64,000 bases of DNA. Source: Chrysogorgia sp. JL179-B06 (lineage: Eukaryota > Cnidaria > Anthozoa > Scleralcyonacea > Chrysogorgiidae). The notes under the pieces were generated by a model. It did no database searches. It was not told the DNA's origin and was given only the letters and a program-made list of their open reading frames with translations. The DNA lies in assembly GCA_035772405.1 (NCBI GenBank), contig JAYKKM010000339.1, forward strand, positions 379,501 to 443,500. The letters are read 5' to 3'. Position 1 is the stretch's first letter; each line of letters begins with the position of its first letter. The position numbers and the translations under genes were made by a program. Positions 10,287 through 20,754 of the stretch are shown here, piece after piece.

Positions 10287-13200
10287 GGTGGTAATGATGA
10301 TGGTGATCATGATCATGATCACGATGGTGATCCTGATGATGATGATCATGATGGTGGTGGTGATGATGATCATGATGGTGGTGGTGATGATGGTGGTGAT
10401 GATGATGGTGATGATGATCATGATGGTGATGATCATGATGGTGATGATGATGGTGATGATGATGATGGTGATGATGATCACGATGGTGATGGTGGTGATG
10501 ATCATGATGGTGATCATGATAGTGATGACGATGATGATCATGATGGTGGTGATGATGATCATGATGGTGGTGATGATGATCATGATGGTGATGATGATGG
10601 TGATCATGATGGTGATGGTGATCATGATGGTGGTGGTGATGGTGATGATGATGGTGATGGTGATCATGATGGTGATGGTGATCATGATGGTGATCATGAT
10701 CATGATGGTGATCATGATGGTGATGGTGGTTATGATGATGATCATGATGGTGATGATGATCATGATGGTGATCATGATGGTGGTGGTGATCATGATGGTG
10801 ATGGTGATGGTGATCATGATGGTGATCACCATCATGATCATCATGATCACCATCATCATGATCATATAACCACCATCACCATCATGATCATCATCACCAT
10901 CATCATGATCACCATCACCATCATGATCACCATCATGATCACCATCACCATCATGATCACCACCACCATCATGATCACCATCATGATCATCATCACCATC
11001 ATGATCATCATGATCACCATCATCATGATCATATAACCACCATCATCATGATCATCATCACCATCATGATCACCATCACCATCATGATCATCATCACCAT
11101 CATGATCATCATCACCATCATCATGATCATATAACCACCATCACCATCATGATCATCATCACCATCATGATCATCATCACCATCATCATGATCATATAAC
11201 CACCATCACCATCATGATCATCATCACCATCATGATCACCATCACCATCATGATCATCATCACCATCATGATCATCATCACCATCATCATGATCATATAA
11301 CCACCATCACCATCATGATCATCATCACCATCATGATCATCATCACCATCATCATGATCATATAACCACCATCACCATCATGATCATCATCACCATCATG
11401 ATCATCATCACCATCATCATGATCATATAACCACCATCACCATCATGATCATCATGATGATGATCATGATGGTGATGATGATCATGATGGTGATGGTGGT
11501 TATATGATCATGATGATGGTGATCATGATGATCATGATGGTGATGATGATCATGATGATGATGATGATCATCATGATGGTGGTGGTGATGATGGTGATGA
11601 TAATCATGATGGTGATGATCATGATGGGGATCATGATGGTGATGATGGGGATAATGATGGTGATCATGATGGTGATGATGATCATGATGGTGATGATTGC
11701 GATGATGGTGATAATCATCATCATGGTGATGGTGGTGATTGTGATAATGATCATGATGGTGATCATGATGGTGGTGGTGATGATGATCATTATGGTGATG
11801 ATTTTGATGATGGTGATAATCATCATCATGGTGATGGTGGTGATTGTGATAATGATCATGATGATGATCATGATGGTGATGATGGTGGTGGTGATGATCA
11901 TTATGGTGATGGTGATCATGATGGTGATGATGGTGATGACGGTGATGATGATCGAGATGATGATCATTATGGTGGTGATGATGATGATGTTGTTGTTGGT
12001 GATGATGTCGTTGTCATTGATGATGTTGATGATGTTATTCTATGAAGGTTTATTTGTCTGAAATACTAATGAGTGCGACGTCAACTCAGTCATTATTTCT
12101 GATACAATATTCTACTACTAGAGAAATTTGACCTAATTATACTTGAACGATATACTAGAGATTTTATCAACTTTTTCACTCAAATCCTCAACCAGTCTTC
12201 TATCAGAGAAAGCAGAAAAGAAAGACAAATTTGACGTCACATCATTATCATTTCAGACAAACAAACCTTTCTAGATGTACTTGAACGATATACTAGAGAT
12301 TTTATCAACTTTTTCACTCAAATCCTCAACCAGTCTATCACATGGAAAGAAGAAAAGAAAGACAAATTTGACGTCACATCATTATCATTTCAGACAAACA
12401 AACCTTTCTAGATGTACTTGAACGATATACTAGAGATTTTATCAACTTTTTCACTCAAATCCTCAACCAGTGTTCTATCGCATGGAAAGAAGAAAAGAAA
12501 GACAAATTTGACGTCACATCATTATCATTTCAGACAAACAAACCTTTCTAGAACATGAAAACTCAAATCATAAAATATTTTGTCATTCAACTATTCACTT
12601 CATGTAGAATATATATCAGAAATATAGTAGTTGAGGTTATAAGGACTTTAACTGTATAAAAATGATGACTGACATGAAGAATAGCCCCACAAAATCTTCC
12701 AATTTACCTATTAAAGCACTATCTTATAAAAAAGTGAAAATTCAAAGTTCACTTTTAGCGAATATCACCCATATCATTAGAAAGTTCGCAAAAAAACTAT
12801 ATGAAGGACATTCAAGCGGGCAGGACGATTTTCTAAGCCTATTTTGAGTTATTAACGCTCAAAAATGCCGCAAAATGCTTGTTTTTAGTGGGTTTAGCCT
12901 TCTGTAACTCAAAACGAGCTTGGAAAATCGTACAACCCACTTGAATGTCCTTCATATAGTTTTTTGCGAACTTTCTAATGATATATGGGTGATATTCGCT
13001 AAAAGTGAACTTTGAATTTTCACTTTTTTATAAATAAATATATGTTATTTACCGGTTTGGAGGTCCGTACGGAGAAATATTTCCCGAGGTCTCAAAAACC
13101 GGCCGAGGGACGTTTTTGAGACCAAGGGACGTTTTTGAGACCAAGGGAAATATTTCTCAATACGGACCGACCAAAACGGTAAATAATTTATTTTTTCCTT

Positions 13201-16200
13201 AATATCCTGGCTTGTTTTTTTTGGTCGTCATCAGTGTTTCTAGTCAGTGGACAAAAAAGAAAAGTCTGTGTTAAGTCTCTATCAGATAAAAAAATCACTC
13301 TTTCAATATGTTCAATCTCGTTTGAGTTAATTATTAATAAAATTTCCATTATACATATAATTCTAAACCTAATTTACAACTCAATTAAAAGATTAAAAAT
13401 TAAAAAGTATCTATGTAAATAGTCCATTATAAAAGTATCTAAAAAATTTCTGCTGCATTAGCATTTACATTAAAATTATCTTCGAAGTCATTAACTTTCT
13501 TAAAGGGCCTTCTAGATCCCCTGACACAAATGTTCACCGATCTTAAAATCTCAAAAGATAAACGTGTTCTAAGCGATGAGATGACTCCCGTCCTTTCTCG
13601 TTTGAGTTCATTTTCAAATGTTTTTAGAATATTTTACGGCTGATAAAAGGCATTTAAAACTGAAATTATGTTGAGTGGTCCGTATGGGCTCATACGGACC
13701 GCTCGTTAGCCAATCAGAAAGCAGGATTTGGTGGGATACGGACCGGGAAAAAATAAAGTACTTTAATATAGGTAAATTGGAAGAAAAACTCGATTTTGTG
13801 GCAACCAGGAAGAAATCTTCGTTGCCTCTATATGAGAAATTCATCAGCACTAGTAACTCTATCTACATGCCAAGTCTCGTGCTTTAATAAAAAAGCGACG
13901 ATTTTCACCTTAGCCGCTGGACTCTATTGAACGACCTTGGGGTATTCCGTTCACCTAAGAGTGATAAATCTAATAAACTAAACACTATTTCTCATCCTCA
14001 GATACATTTGAACTTTACTACAAGTACAAGGACAACGACAACAGTACCAATAGTCGTGATATCAAAATCAAATTGACGTACATGAACATCGCTTGGAAAT
14101 CTGATCGTGAAACCAAATTCCAAAATCCGGACAATATGAACGATTTCAAGAAATATGCGAAGCCACCCAACTGGCAACGGCCAGTCGACCAGTTAAACCC
14201 AGAAGACAAACACGACAATGGGTTTGAGAATCAGGATTTCATTGTGTGGATGCGCACGGCTGCATTCCCAACCTTCCGTAAACCTTATCGTAAAGTTAAT
14301 CATCAGAGTAAATATGCCGATGGATTACCCAAGGGCGAGTACATTCTTGAGATCTTGTACAGTATCCTTTTTAACATGTTTTTCGTAAGTGTAGCAATCG
14401 GAAGCCACTCTCTTCACCAGTGTTAGCAATCGGAAGCCACTCTCTACCGTATCGGACTCTGAAGATACAGGCATAATACAGTCCCAGACAGGAATCGAAC
14501 CTGTAACCTTCTGATTGCCGACGAGACTCTCTAACCATTGAGCTACCACATTACTCCAAAGTCCAAGCTCAAACATTTACTACATTACTGTATTTATATA
14601 ACACACCGAATCATTACTGATATATAGTGATTGTATTTATACAATTTAGATAACCTCCCAGGTGAACATCTTGTCAAGATCTTGTAAGATAGTAAAATTA
14701 GTCTAAATGAGATTCTTCTTATAAGAAAAATATTGTAAGATCCTGTAAGATCTTACCAGATCTTGTGCAATCTTATAAAATCTTAAACAAATTCATGGAT
14801 GAAATTAATCTTGCAAGATCTTGTACGATTTTGTAGGTTTTTGTAAAGATCTTGTAAAGATCTGGCCAAAGATCTTGTACGATCTTGTGAGGTTTTGCAG
14901 GCTTTTGTGTAAAGATCTGGCAAAGATCTTGTAAGATCATGTATCATGTAAAGAGCTCGTAAGATCTTGTGGCGATCTTGTAAGATCTAGTAAGTTCCTG
15001 TAAGATCTTGTACGATCTTGTAAAGATCTTGCAAAGACCTTGTAAGATCTTTACTTATGGTCTTACCAAGATCTTATGTAAGATTTTCACCTGGGCTTCG
15101 CTCTCCATCTGAGTCTCGGTGGCTCAATGGTTAGAGCCTCTCACCAGCAATCAGAAGGTTACAGGTTCGATTCCTGTCCAGGACTCAGAATCATTTTCTG
15201 AGGATATGAGCTTGACGATCATCCATGTATCGTCTGTCTACTCCAAGCTCCCCAACATTCACTACAGCAGTGTATATATTAACACATCCAAACCTTACCG
15301 ATATATAGTGACTGCCGCATAGGCAGTACATATATTGTATCAATCGAACCAGTACATCAGTGTAACCTTCGCTCTCCATCTGAGTCTCGGTGGCTCAATG
15401 GTTAGAGCGTCTCACCAGCAATCAGAAGGTTACAGGTTCTATTCTTGTCCAGGACTCAGAAACTTTCTGAGGATATGAGCTTGACGATCGTCCATGTATC
15501 GTCTGTTTACTCCAAGCTCTCTCACATTCATGATATAGATTATAAATAAGTAGATCTACTTACTGTAGGATTTGGCACACTAGTATCAGCATTATAATTT
15601 GTGGTTTGCACATTGAGTCGATTCGATTAAAGACGCCAACCTAAACTCATGTGTACCTTAACAAAGACAAAAAGACTACCCTGTGACCAGCTTCGATGGC
15701 GAGAAGCGTTTTATATTAACCAACACTTCATGGCTTGGTGGGAAGAATCCATTCTTGGGTATTGCCTACCTCGTTGTCGGTTCTATCTCCGCTGTCATGT
15801 CTGGCATATTTTTCTATATCCACTTGAAGGTGAAATCAAGGTAATTATCTCATTGTTAAGACAAGGGATACTCCAGATAAAATACAAATGTAGTTCATAT
15901 GAAAGACCTTACTGACTTTAGTTTATTTCCAAAGTTGCTGCATTCAAATCAATTTAGTTAAACTGCCTATGCAATGAAAAATTCAGTTGTAAAATAACTA
16001 TTTTGTTTGAAAGAACTCTTGAAACTATAAAGACTAACCATTTACAACTTTTTCATATCTCACTCTTCACTCTTGAGATATTAAGATTTGTTTAATATGT
16101 AAATGATCATACTTATGACATCACACTGTATAATAACTTATTGAAAACGCTTATATATCCTTGAGATTATATAATGAAATAAATCACTTGAAATGCAGGT

Positions 16201-17595
16201 GTATCCAATGACATCAAATATGTAAATCATCAAAAGATTCCATGTGATAATGGTAAAGATATGCAGAATTTTTCAAGAAAGAGGTTGTTCAATTGTGTAT
16301 GTTTTTCAACCGGACAGGAAAGAGTTAAGCAGTAATAACAGGTAAACTGAAAATAATCGAAGAAAAAGCGTCAAATGTAATAACAGTTTAACAAAGTAAA
16401 AATGGTCAGTGAGAACAAATGAACCCCCTCCCTCAACGAGAGGTTACGGTATGAGGGTTACCTTGAGTAGAGTCTCTGCAGAGATCGCACCCGCACCGGT
16501 CCACCCACACGGGAGATCAAATATATACGCAGGCTATTTATACACCACAAACACACTACTTTCTATGCATGTGGGTCAAAAAGGTAAAAAATCACCGTGT
16601 TTAGAAATGTAGGAAATAATTCACCACTTTGGCTTAAAATTTTATTTGTGTGTTCTTTAGCCGACTTACAACGATGATGAAAAAATCAGGCGAAAATATA
16701 AAATTGATCGATGCGAAAAAATATCGGCCATTGTATATTAAGCAACACTTATTTTGGGGGTAGAGTGTCCCTTTAACTAAATTGATAGGAATACTGAAAC
16801 TTTGTAAATAAACTAAAGTCAGTAAAATCTTTCATATGAACATTTGAACATCTTAACAACATATGAACATCTTTCATATGAACTATATTTTAGAGTTGGG
16901 CGGTATGGGAATTTCAATACCGGTATTATTCAATACAGTTACAATTTTTTAGCAAATGTGTGATCTACAGTAAGTACAGTTGACACTCATTAACCCAAAC
17001 ATTCAAGGAAAAATGGAAAAAAGTTCGAGTTATCAGGAGAATTGTTTCGTTAAATGATCTAAAATTAGATGGAGAAATCAGTGTTTTACTTTTAATACAT
17101 ATTTCAACTCCATATTAAAAAAGCCCTGTTTTCATATATATGATCGCTACGATGAGTAAGATCGCCATGATTGCTCAAAAGTCAAAAATGAACTCGGCGA
17201 TCGCAGCAATCAAACGGAAACCACAATTGTTGCGATCGCCGAGACAGAACATTATCCATCATAGCGATCGTTTAAAAGTTAATATCTAATCTATATATTA
17301 TTTAGCGCGGGGACACACATCGTGTTTGTTTCTCATTTGTGAACTTTTCTTGTAGTTTAAATAAAAAGATAAACTGATGATAGTCATAATACCTGCAGTT
17401 TATCTTACTGTATACCATAACAATGGTATGGTAGTATAGCATCAGAACCAATACCAGCATTCCCGGTCTCAACTAAATATCGTGACTAACTAAAAATACT
17501 GGTATACCCTTTCCCCTTTCACAAAGTCATTTACTCTATTGTGTAGGCGACATGACCAAGTGGACAATGTTGCATTGGGTGATATGAGGAATTAG
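5615..17595 (+). CDS. TMEM30A: TMEM30/CDC50 family P4-ATPase beta subunit, 5' end missing; join of five exons
   Basis: Join 5615-5791, 9960-10128, 14002-14361, 15675-15840, 17547-17595. Every junction is GT-AG and every phase agrees (0, 1, 1, 2), giving about 305 residues to a TAG stop. CDC50 proteins pair with P4-ATPases, take them out of the ER and support flipping of phosphatidylserine and phosphatidylethanolamine to the cytosolic leaflet. The ectodomain shows the six expected cysteines (four in the first exon here, two in the next) and NxT/S sites in NCT, NST and NTS. The second membrane helix is in the fourth exon. The N-terminal tail and first helix (normally ending in a QQxLPAWQP-type motif before the membrane) were not found and presumably lie left of the window. 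The introns are filled with repeats but no exon is damaged. Confidence 0.93.
5792..6780 (+). other. TMEM30 intron, unique part
   Basis: No exon or recognised element. There are short A/T-rich runs and a C-rich patch at 5963-5985; the tandem array occupies the rest of the intron. Confidence 0.5.
6785..9835. repeat. 24/27-bp minisatellite with a 1,428-bp higher-order duplication
   Basis: The basic unit is ACATTGTTCACAGTTG plus GCAGCACA or GACAGTACA, with interspersed 27-bp variants carrying CACTAGCACACC. Landmarks recur at a fixed distance: variants at 6980, 7121, 7341 and 7676 reappear at 8408, 8549, 8769 and 9104, all 1,428 bp on, showing one tandem duplication of a whole block of variants. 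From about 9310 the offset is 1,429 because of one extra A. As both unit lengths are multiples of three, long open frames appear in several frames on both strands; none is credible protein. Confidence 0.95.
9960..10128 (+). CDS. TMEM30A: TMEM30 exon b: central ectodomain with third disulfide
   Basis: The acceptor is CCTTTCTAG at 9951-9959, chosen because it restores the conserved [14 protein letters not shown] straight after NFYQ of the previous exon; using the AG eight bases later would drop three family residues. The exon ends [12 protein letters not shown] plus one base before GTGAGG. The cysteines in GDCKP and APCGA form the third conserved pair. Confidence 0.93.
10140..12045. repeat. GAT/ATG-type microsatellite block with two strand switches
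   Basis: From 10140 to about 10825 the plus strand reads GATGATGGTGATCATG. From about 10826 to 11450 it reads the complement, CACCATCATGATCATC, and from 11451 to 12045 it reverts. The central part has a longer-range unit marked by GATCATATAACCACC, which recurs at about 10860, 11028, 11125, 11188, 11293, 11358 and 11422; its complement (GGTGGTTATATGATC) is at about 11495. The arms can pair over several hundred bases. The long methionine/isoleucine frames here are not genes. Confidence 0.93.
12120..12560. repeat. Tandem repeat, about 137-bp unit, three and a part copies
   Basis: ACTTGAACGATATACTAGAG recurs at about 12140, 12279 and 12415, each followed by ATTTTATCAACTTTTTCACT, a GAAGAAAAGAAAGAC stretch and TTGACGTCACATCATTATC. 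It lies in the TMEM30 intron. No coding potential. Confidence 0.85.
12717..13033. mobile_element. Foldback MITE with about 118-bp arms
   Basis: The left arm (12717-12835) and right arm (12914-13033) are near-perfect reverse complements, sharing for instance AAAGTTCACTTTTAGCGAAT and AACTATATGAAGGACATTCA. About 78 bp separate them. The 61-codon frame starting at 12662 lies mostly in the left arm and is not treated as a gene. Confidence 0.85.
13036..13192. mobile_element. Short palindromic MITE
   Basis: TTTACCGGTTTGGAGGTCCG at the left pairs with CGGACCGACCAAAACGGTAA at the right, and both arms continue into AGAAATATTTCCC and its complement. The centre carries a direct duplication of GGGACGTTTTTGAGACCAA. 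Fragments with the same GGTCCGTA vocabulary and a nearby GCCAATCAGA occur at 13675-13750 and 18480-18560, so this is a dispersed family. Confidence 0.7.
13200..14001 (+). other. TMEM30 intron, mostly unassigned
   Basis: AT-rich with one small palindrome, CGTATGGGCTCATACG near 13681, belonging to the GGTCCGTA repeat family. No exon seen. Confidence 0.5.
14002..14361 (+). CDS. TMEM30A: TMEM30 exon c: distal ectodomain
   Basis: Acceptor CTCATCCTCAG, donor ACA/GTATCC. It completes the GAT codon begun in exon b ([12 protein letters not shown]) and carries the most diagnostic stretch: [38 protein letters not shown] and [11 protein letters not shown]. The NST site lies near the start. The reading frame runs on into the intron, but the family alignment (EILYNYPV) requires the donor at 14362, whose one-base overhang is completed by exon d. 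Confidence 0.94.
14458..14560 (-). mobile_element. tRNA-derived SINE, family 1, minus copy
   Basis: Read on the minus strand it has an A-box-like TAGCTCAATGG and a B-box GGTTCGATTCC with the spacing of a tRNA head, as in the two plus-strand copies at 15112 and 15372. The acceptor-stem halves do not pair well enough for a real tRNA and the tail is shared between copies, so it is a SINE. Confidence 0.75.
14640..15090. repeat. Degenerate AAGATCTTGT array
   Basis: About 450 bp in which AAGATCTTGTA, AGATCTTGTAAG and variants recur every 10-20 bases in both orientations. The core AGATCT is a palindrome, so the array is self-complementary at short range. It sits in the TMEM30 intron just before the first plus-strand SINE. 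Confidence 0.75.
15096..15330 (+). mobile_element. tRNA-derived SINE, family 1, plus copy 1
   Basis: The tRNA-like head starts near GTCTCGGTGGCTCAATGG and includes GGTTCGATTCCTGTCC. The body continues GAGGATATGAGCTTGACGAT and CGTCTGTCTACTCCAAGCTC. The same head, body and preceding CTTCGCTCTCCATCTGAG recur about 271 bp downstream, so this copy and the next arose by local duplication. Confidence 0.8.
15367..15530 (+). mobile_element. tRNA-derived SINE, family 1, plus copy 2
   Basis: Near-identical to the copy at 15096, with one change in the B box (GGTTCTATTCTTG instead of GGTTCGATTCCTG), which would weaken its internal promoter. Confidence 0.8.
15675..15840 (+). CDS. TMEM30A: TMEM30 exon d: membrane-proximal ectodomain and second transmembrane helix
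   Basis: Acceptor ACAAAAAG, donor AAG/GTAATT. It encodes [20 protein letters not shown], then [20 protein letters not shown] and [15 protein letters not shown]. The [11 protein letters not shown] motif before the helix is a near-invariant CDC50 signature. NTS is the last glycosylation site. The apparent 88-codon frame from 15649 is in a different register and is not the real one. Confidence 0.94.
15862..16892. mobile_element. Element bounded by TTCATATGAAAGA-type inverted repeats
   Basis: AAATGTAGTTCATATGAAAG followed by ACCTTACTGACTTTAGTTTA at 15888-15928 is repeated in inverse at 16793-16840, with a further TTTCATATGAACTATATTTTA at 16872-16892. The same terminus appears at 21178-21225 (AGGGATACTGCAGCC then the same TTCATATGAAAGATC), so it is a dispersed family. 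The interior holds a half copy of the CCGGACAGGAAAGAGTTAA terminus (16313-16330) and a GC-richer patch at 16400-16560, neither coding as far as can be seen. Confidence 0.5.
17547..17595 (+). CDS. TMEM30A: TMEM30 exon e: C-terminal tail and stop (probable)
   Basis: A strong pyrimidine tract and GTGTAG acceptor precede a frame that completes the split AGG codon of exon d and reads [15 protein letters not shown] then TAG. A short, charged cytosolic tail of this size is normal for CDC50 proteins and the tail is poorly conserved, so the exon rests on phase, splice signal and length rather than on homology. Confidence 0.6.
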
Positions 17596-17737
17596 TTGGT
17601 ATAGACATATAATCCTTGTAACTTAAGCTATAACTGTAATTAAATTCGCTTAGCGATAGAGTTCTCTTCTACTCCAGTATCACTCCAGTATCCAACATAG
17701 ACTCTTTCTCTATATGTATGCATGTCCTCAATTATAG

Positions 17738-18065
17738 GTGTGTCTATATGTCTTTATAGCTTAGAACCTATATAGATGCTATAGAACCTATAGATGCTGT
17801 AGAACCTATAGATGCTGTATAGAACCTATATAGATGTTATAAAACCTATAGATGTTATAGAACATATAAACATATCGCTATTGAATGAAACAATATTATG
17901 TTGTTGCCTCGTAGCTCGTTCTATTTCAAAACCACGCAACATATATAGGTTTTATAGCATCTATAACATATATAGGTTCTATAGCATCTATATAGGTTCT
18001 ATAGCATCTATAGGTTCTATAGCATCTATAGGCTTATATAGTTATAAAGACACATAGACACACCC
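17738..18065. mobile_element. Foldback element with tandemly repeated arms (family C)
   Basis: The outer ends GGTGTGTCTATATGTCTTTATA and its complement at 18036-18065 enclose arms made of repeats of TATAGAACCTATAGATGC on the left (17765-17870) and the complement on the right (17935-18030). A loop of about 65 bp lies between. Terminal inverted repeats built of tandem subrepeats are the hallmark of foldback elements such as Drosophila FB. No coding region. Confidence 0.75.
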
Positions 18066-18770
18066 ATTACCACAACACCAAACTTCTCGATTTTAAAGGG
18101 TTTCGTTCGAGAATGAAAGAGATACACAGATTTCTCCAATAAGTCATTATGCATGCATGTGTGACGTAAATTCCGGACATTTGCATATGAAACAAACTGA
18201 TATATCTCAAAAAGAAAGCGAAGAAACGAAAATCTCTAAAATAAGTTACTTTATCATTTTAAAAGTTCTTCCAAATAAGACAGTAAAAAATGTTGATGTT
18301 AGGGGCACTTTAACCTCGTTTGGTCGGTGTTTATGGCAAAGTTATCCTATACCCATGGTCTCTTCCCACACACCTCGCTCATTCGTCGCTCAGTCTGTAC
18401 TGAAAGACCGTGGACAGCATAATATTGCTGTAATGACCTCGGTCACTATAAAGTATTATTATATGGCACAAGCTACTTCCGGTGAAATTGCGTGCTCTGA
18501 TTGGCTGAGACACGTCACGTGCCGGTCCGTTATTTCCCGTAATGGACCGGTCCGGATTACGGATTTTGTCAGCCACTTTGTTAATACAAACAACGATAGG
18601 AAACTTTGAAAAGCAGCAAAAATTGAACGAATTTGTACGAATCGGACGATGAACAATCTAAAAGAGAGTCTTACTATCATGAAAGCAATAGAAGAACAAG
18701 AACAAGATGAAAATGACGATTCTGTCACTCAAAACGTATGTAAAGTATGTTGTTTAAAAAAGCCATGCCA
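18066..18770. other. Mostly unassigned, with a GGTCCGTA-family palindrome
   Basis: CCGGTCCGTTATTTCCCGTAATGGACCGG around 18521-18550 is an imperfect palindrome beside ATTGGCTGAGA, matching the MITE family noted at 13036. The 150-codon frame starting at 18157 has no recognised domain and runs through this repeat. Confidence 0.4.
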
Positions 18771-18774
18771 TATA

Positions 18775-18895
18775 ATAAACCTCTTATTAACCTCGACCGC
18801 TTGGTCATTACGGGAAAATATCAGACCTCCGTACTGTCAAGACCTGGGTCTGATATTTTCCCGTAATGACCGCGCTCTCGGTTAATAAGAAGTTA
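18775..18895. mobile_element. Small MITE, about 120 bp, with long terminal inverted repeats
   Basis: CTTATTAACCTCGACCGC then GGTCATTACGGGAAAATATC and AGACC on the left are mirrored on the right by GGTCTGATATTTTCCCGTAA, TGACCGCG and GGTTAATAAG. Only about 20 bp separate the arms, so transcripts would form one long hairpin. Confidence 0.8.
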
Positions 18896-19129
18896 TTAAA
18901 TTATAAATCACAATTAAAGTTAAACTTTTAGTTCTATTGTTAGTTTAACTCGTTAATTTAAAACATATAAACCCTCAACAATTTTATGAATTTGAATTCT
19001 GTACAGATGAAGCCAAAATAACTGATAAGATCTTTTACAATTTTTGATTTGGGGAGCGTTCATTATTTCAGTATGGCACTGGTTGGCACCGAAGTTGATA
19101 CCAAAAAAAAGTTTTCATCACTAGATGAT

Positions 19130-19285
19130 ACAGCCATATACATCAGCCATATACATCAGCCATATACATCAGCCATATACATCAGCCATATACATCAGCC
19201 ATTTACATCAGCCATTTACATCAGCCATATACATCAGCCATATACATCAGCCATATACATCAGCCATATACATCAGCCATATACG
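19130..19285. repeat. 13-bp minisatellite (GCCATATACATCA), about 12 copies
   Basis: Exact or single-change copies of GCCATATACATCA, two of them with TTTACATCA. The 13-bp period cycles through all frames, so the apparent histidine/isoleucine-rich frames have no meaning. Confidence 0.95.
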
Positions 19286-19630
19286 CTACTCTGGCTTTAA
19301 AAAGTTTTTTTGAACGTGGTTTAAAAATAGATATCTCGGAAACGAATGGAATAAATGAAAAACTATAAAACAACTTGCCAACTTTATTTTGGCGTGCTCT
19401 ATACTTTGGCGTGCTCTATACAAAAAACTGTGGAGGCTTTATATGGATTTTACCTTTTTCAATCCTTTCATAATATAAAGGCTAACCATCTAAATTTAAA
19501 TCCTATTTAAATTCTATGTATTTAATTAAGCGACCTTGATATATTTATTGTATTGATGTTTAAATATTAAAAATAAATGTTCGTTTGTTGTTAATTCATC
19601 CGGTTAGAGATAAATTTATTTCTCGTCTAA
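19286..19630. other. Unassigned AT-rich stretch
   Basis: Nothing supported except a short direct repeat, TTGGCGTGCTCTATAC, twice at 19390-19421. Confidence 0.5.
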
Positions 19631-19639
19631 TTTGAAGTT

Positions 19640-20290
19640 GATCGTCCAGGTTGTTGTAGTCTTGAGAAAGACTGTTGTTGGTGACTGACGTTTCGACGGC
19701 CTCAGCGGCTGTGATTTTCAGAGTCAAGTCAAGTAAAGTGTGTTTGTCAGGGTTTGTCTATATATACGTCTGGTTCATTACGTCATCGTTTGTTTGTGTC
19801 ATAATCAATGTGAGTGAGTGTTGCGTCATGCGTGGGTATATTGCTTGTCGGTAGGTCTATTGTTCGTTGGTGCGTGCGAATTAGAAGTCTTTTGTATGGT
19901 GTCGGTAATTGTTGTGATCTGTTCAGTGGTTTATGTTCCAGGTTGGTATACCAACTTTCTAATGTAAGTCGCTGTTTGTAGTTTGTGTTAAAGGCGATAC
20001 ATTCAGCCGAGTCCCAGTCAATATCGTGTTTTGTTTGTACGTGGTGTTCAGCTATGTGATTAGTCCTGTCCCCGTTTCTATTAGCTCGTTTGTGTTCAGC
20101 TAGTCACACTAATTATGACACAAACAAATGATGACGTAATGAACCAGACGTGTATATATAGGCAAACCCTGACAAACACGCTTTACTTGACTCTGAAAGA
20201 TGACCGCCGCTGAGGCCGTCGAAACGTCAGTTACCAACAACAGTCTTTCTCAAGACTACAACAACCTGGACGATCAACTACACACATCTA
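19640..20290 (-). mobile_element. Penelope-like retroelement 3' end with an inverted terminal copy
   Basis: On the minus strand 20107-19784 encodes the distal part of a Penelope-type endonuclease region: AEHKRANRNGDRTNHIAEHH, HDIDWDSAECIAFNTNYKQR and LTLESWYTNLEHKPLNRSQQ before a stop. Its downstream tail (19783-19640) contains CGTCGAAACGTCAGT on the minus strand. The same tail appears inverted at 20108-20290 (GCCGTCGAAACGTCAGTTAC), directly abutting the truncated 5' side of the ORF. Inverted partial copies are a known habit of Penelope elements. The reverse transcriptase and the GIY-YIG catalytic residues are missing. Confidence 0.8.
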
Positions 20291-20324
20291 ATGATACTCG
20301 TAGGTTCAAACCATTTACTTTATA

Positions 20325-20495
20325 CACTGCTGTAGTGAATGTGGGAGAGCTTGGAGTAGACAGACGATACATGGACGATTGTCAAGCTCATATCCTCAAA
20401 CAATCAGAAGACAATCAGAAGGTTACAGGTTCGATTCCTGTCCGAGACTCATTTTTCTATGGATATGAACTTGAAGCTCTCTCACATTAACTACA
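20325..20495. mobile_element. Rearranged SINE family 1 copy (inverted body plus plus-strand head)
   Basis: 20325-20398 is the SINE body in reverse (GAGCTTGGAGTAGACAGACG), followed without a gap by a plus-strand B-box segment, AGGTTCGATTCCTGTCCGAG. Two partial copies have met head to head. Confidence 0.65.
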
Positions 20496-20754
20496 TCAGG
20501 TCGCTGGACGATTTTTTTTAGTATCCGCGAGAGGTTGGACGAAATGAGAGATTGTTATGATCGGACATGCCTGTATGATGAAATACTGTACATCATGGAA
20601 CTGCTCACCCCAAAACAACTTAGATCCAAACCCCCGCCTAATGGGTTTTCTAACCCAACCCGTTTTCTAATACTAACCTTAATACTAATAAAAGGATCGT
20701 CCAGAAGACGACTCAGACCTAGTACCTCACGGTCACCTTATTGCGATGTAATCT

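Noticed and set aside
9981..10869. 256- and 294-codon Met/Ile/Val-rich frames, and similar ones at 11500-12061
   Set aside because: Translation of ATGATGGTG-type microsatellite; simple sequence, not protein.
15120..15195. Possible tRNA gene (A and B boxes present)
   Set aside because: Acceptor stem does not pair and three or more copies share an unrelated tail; it is a SINE head.
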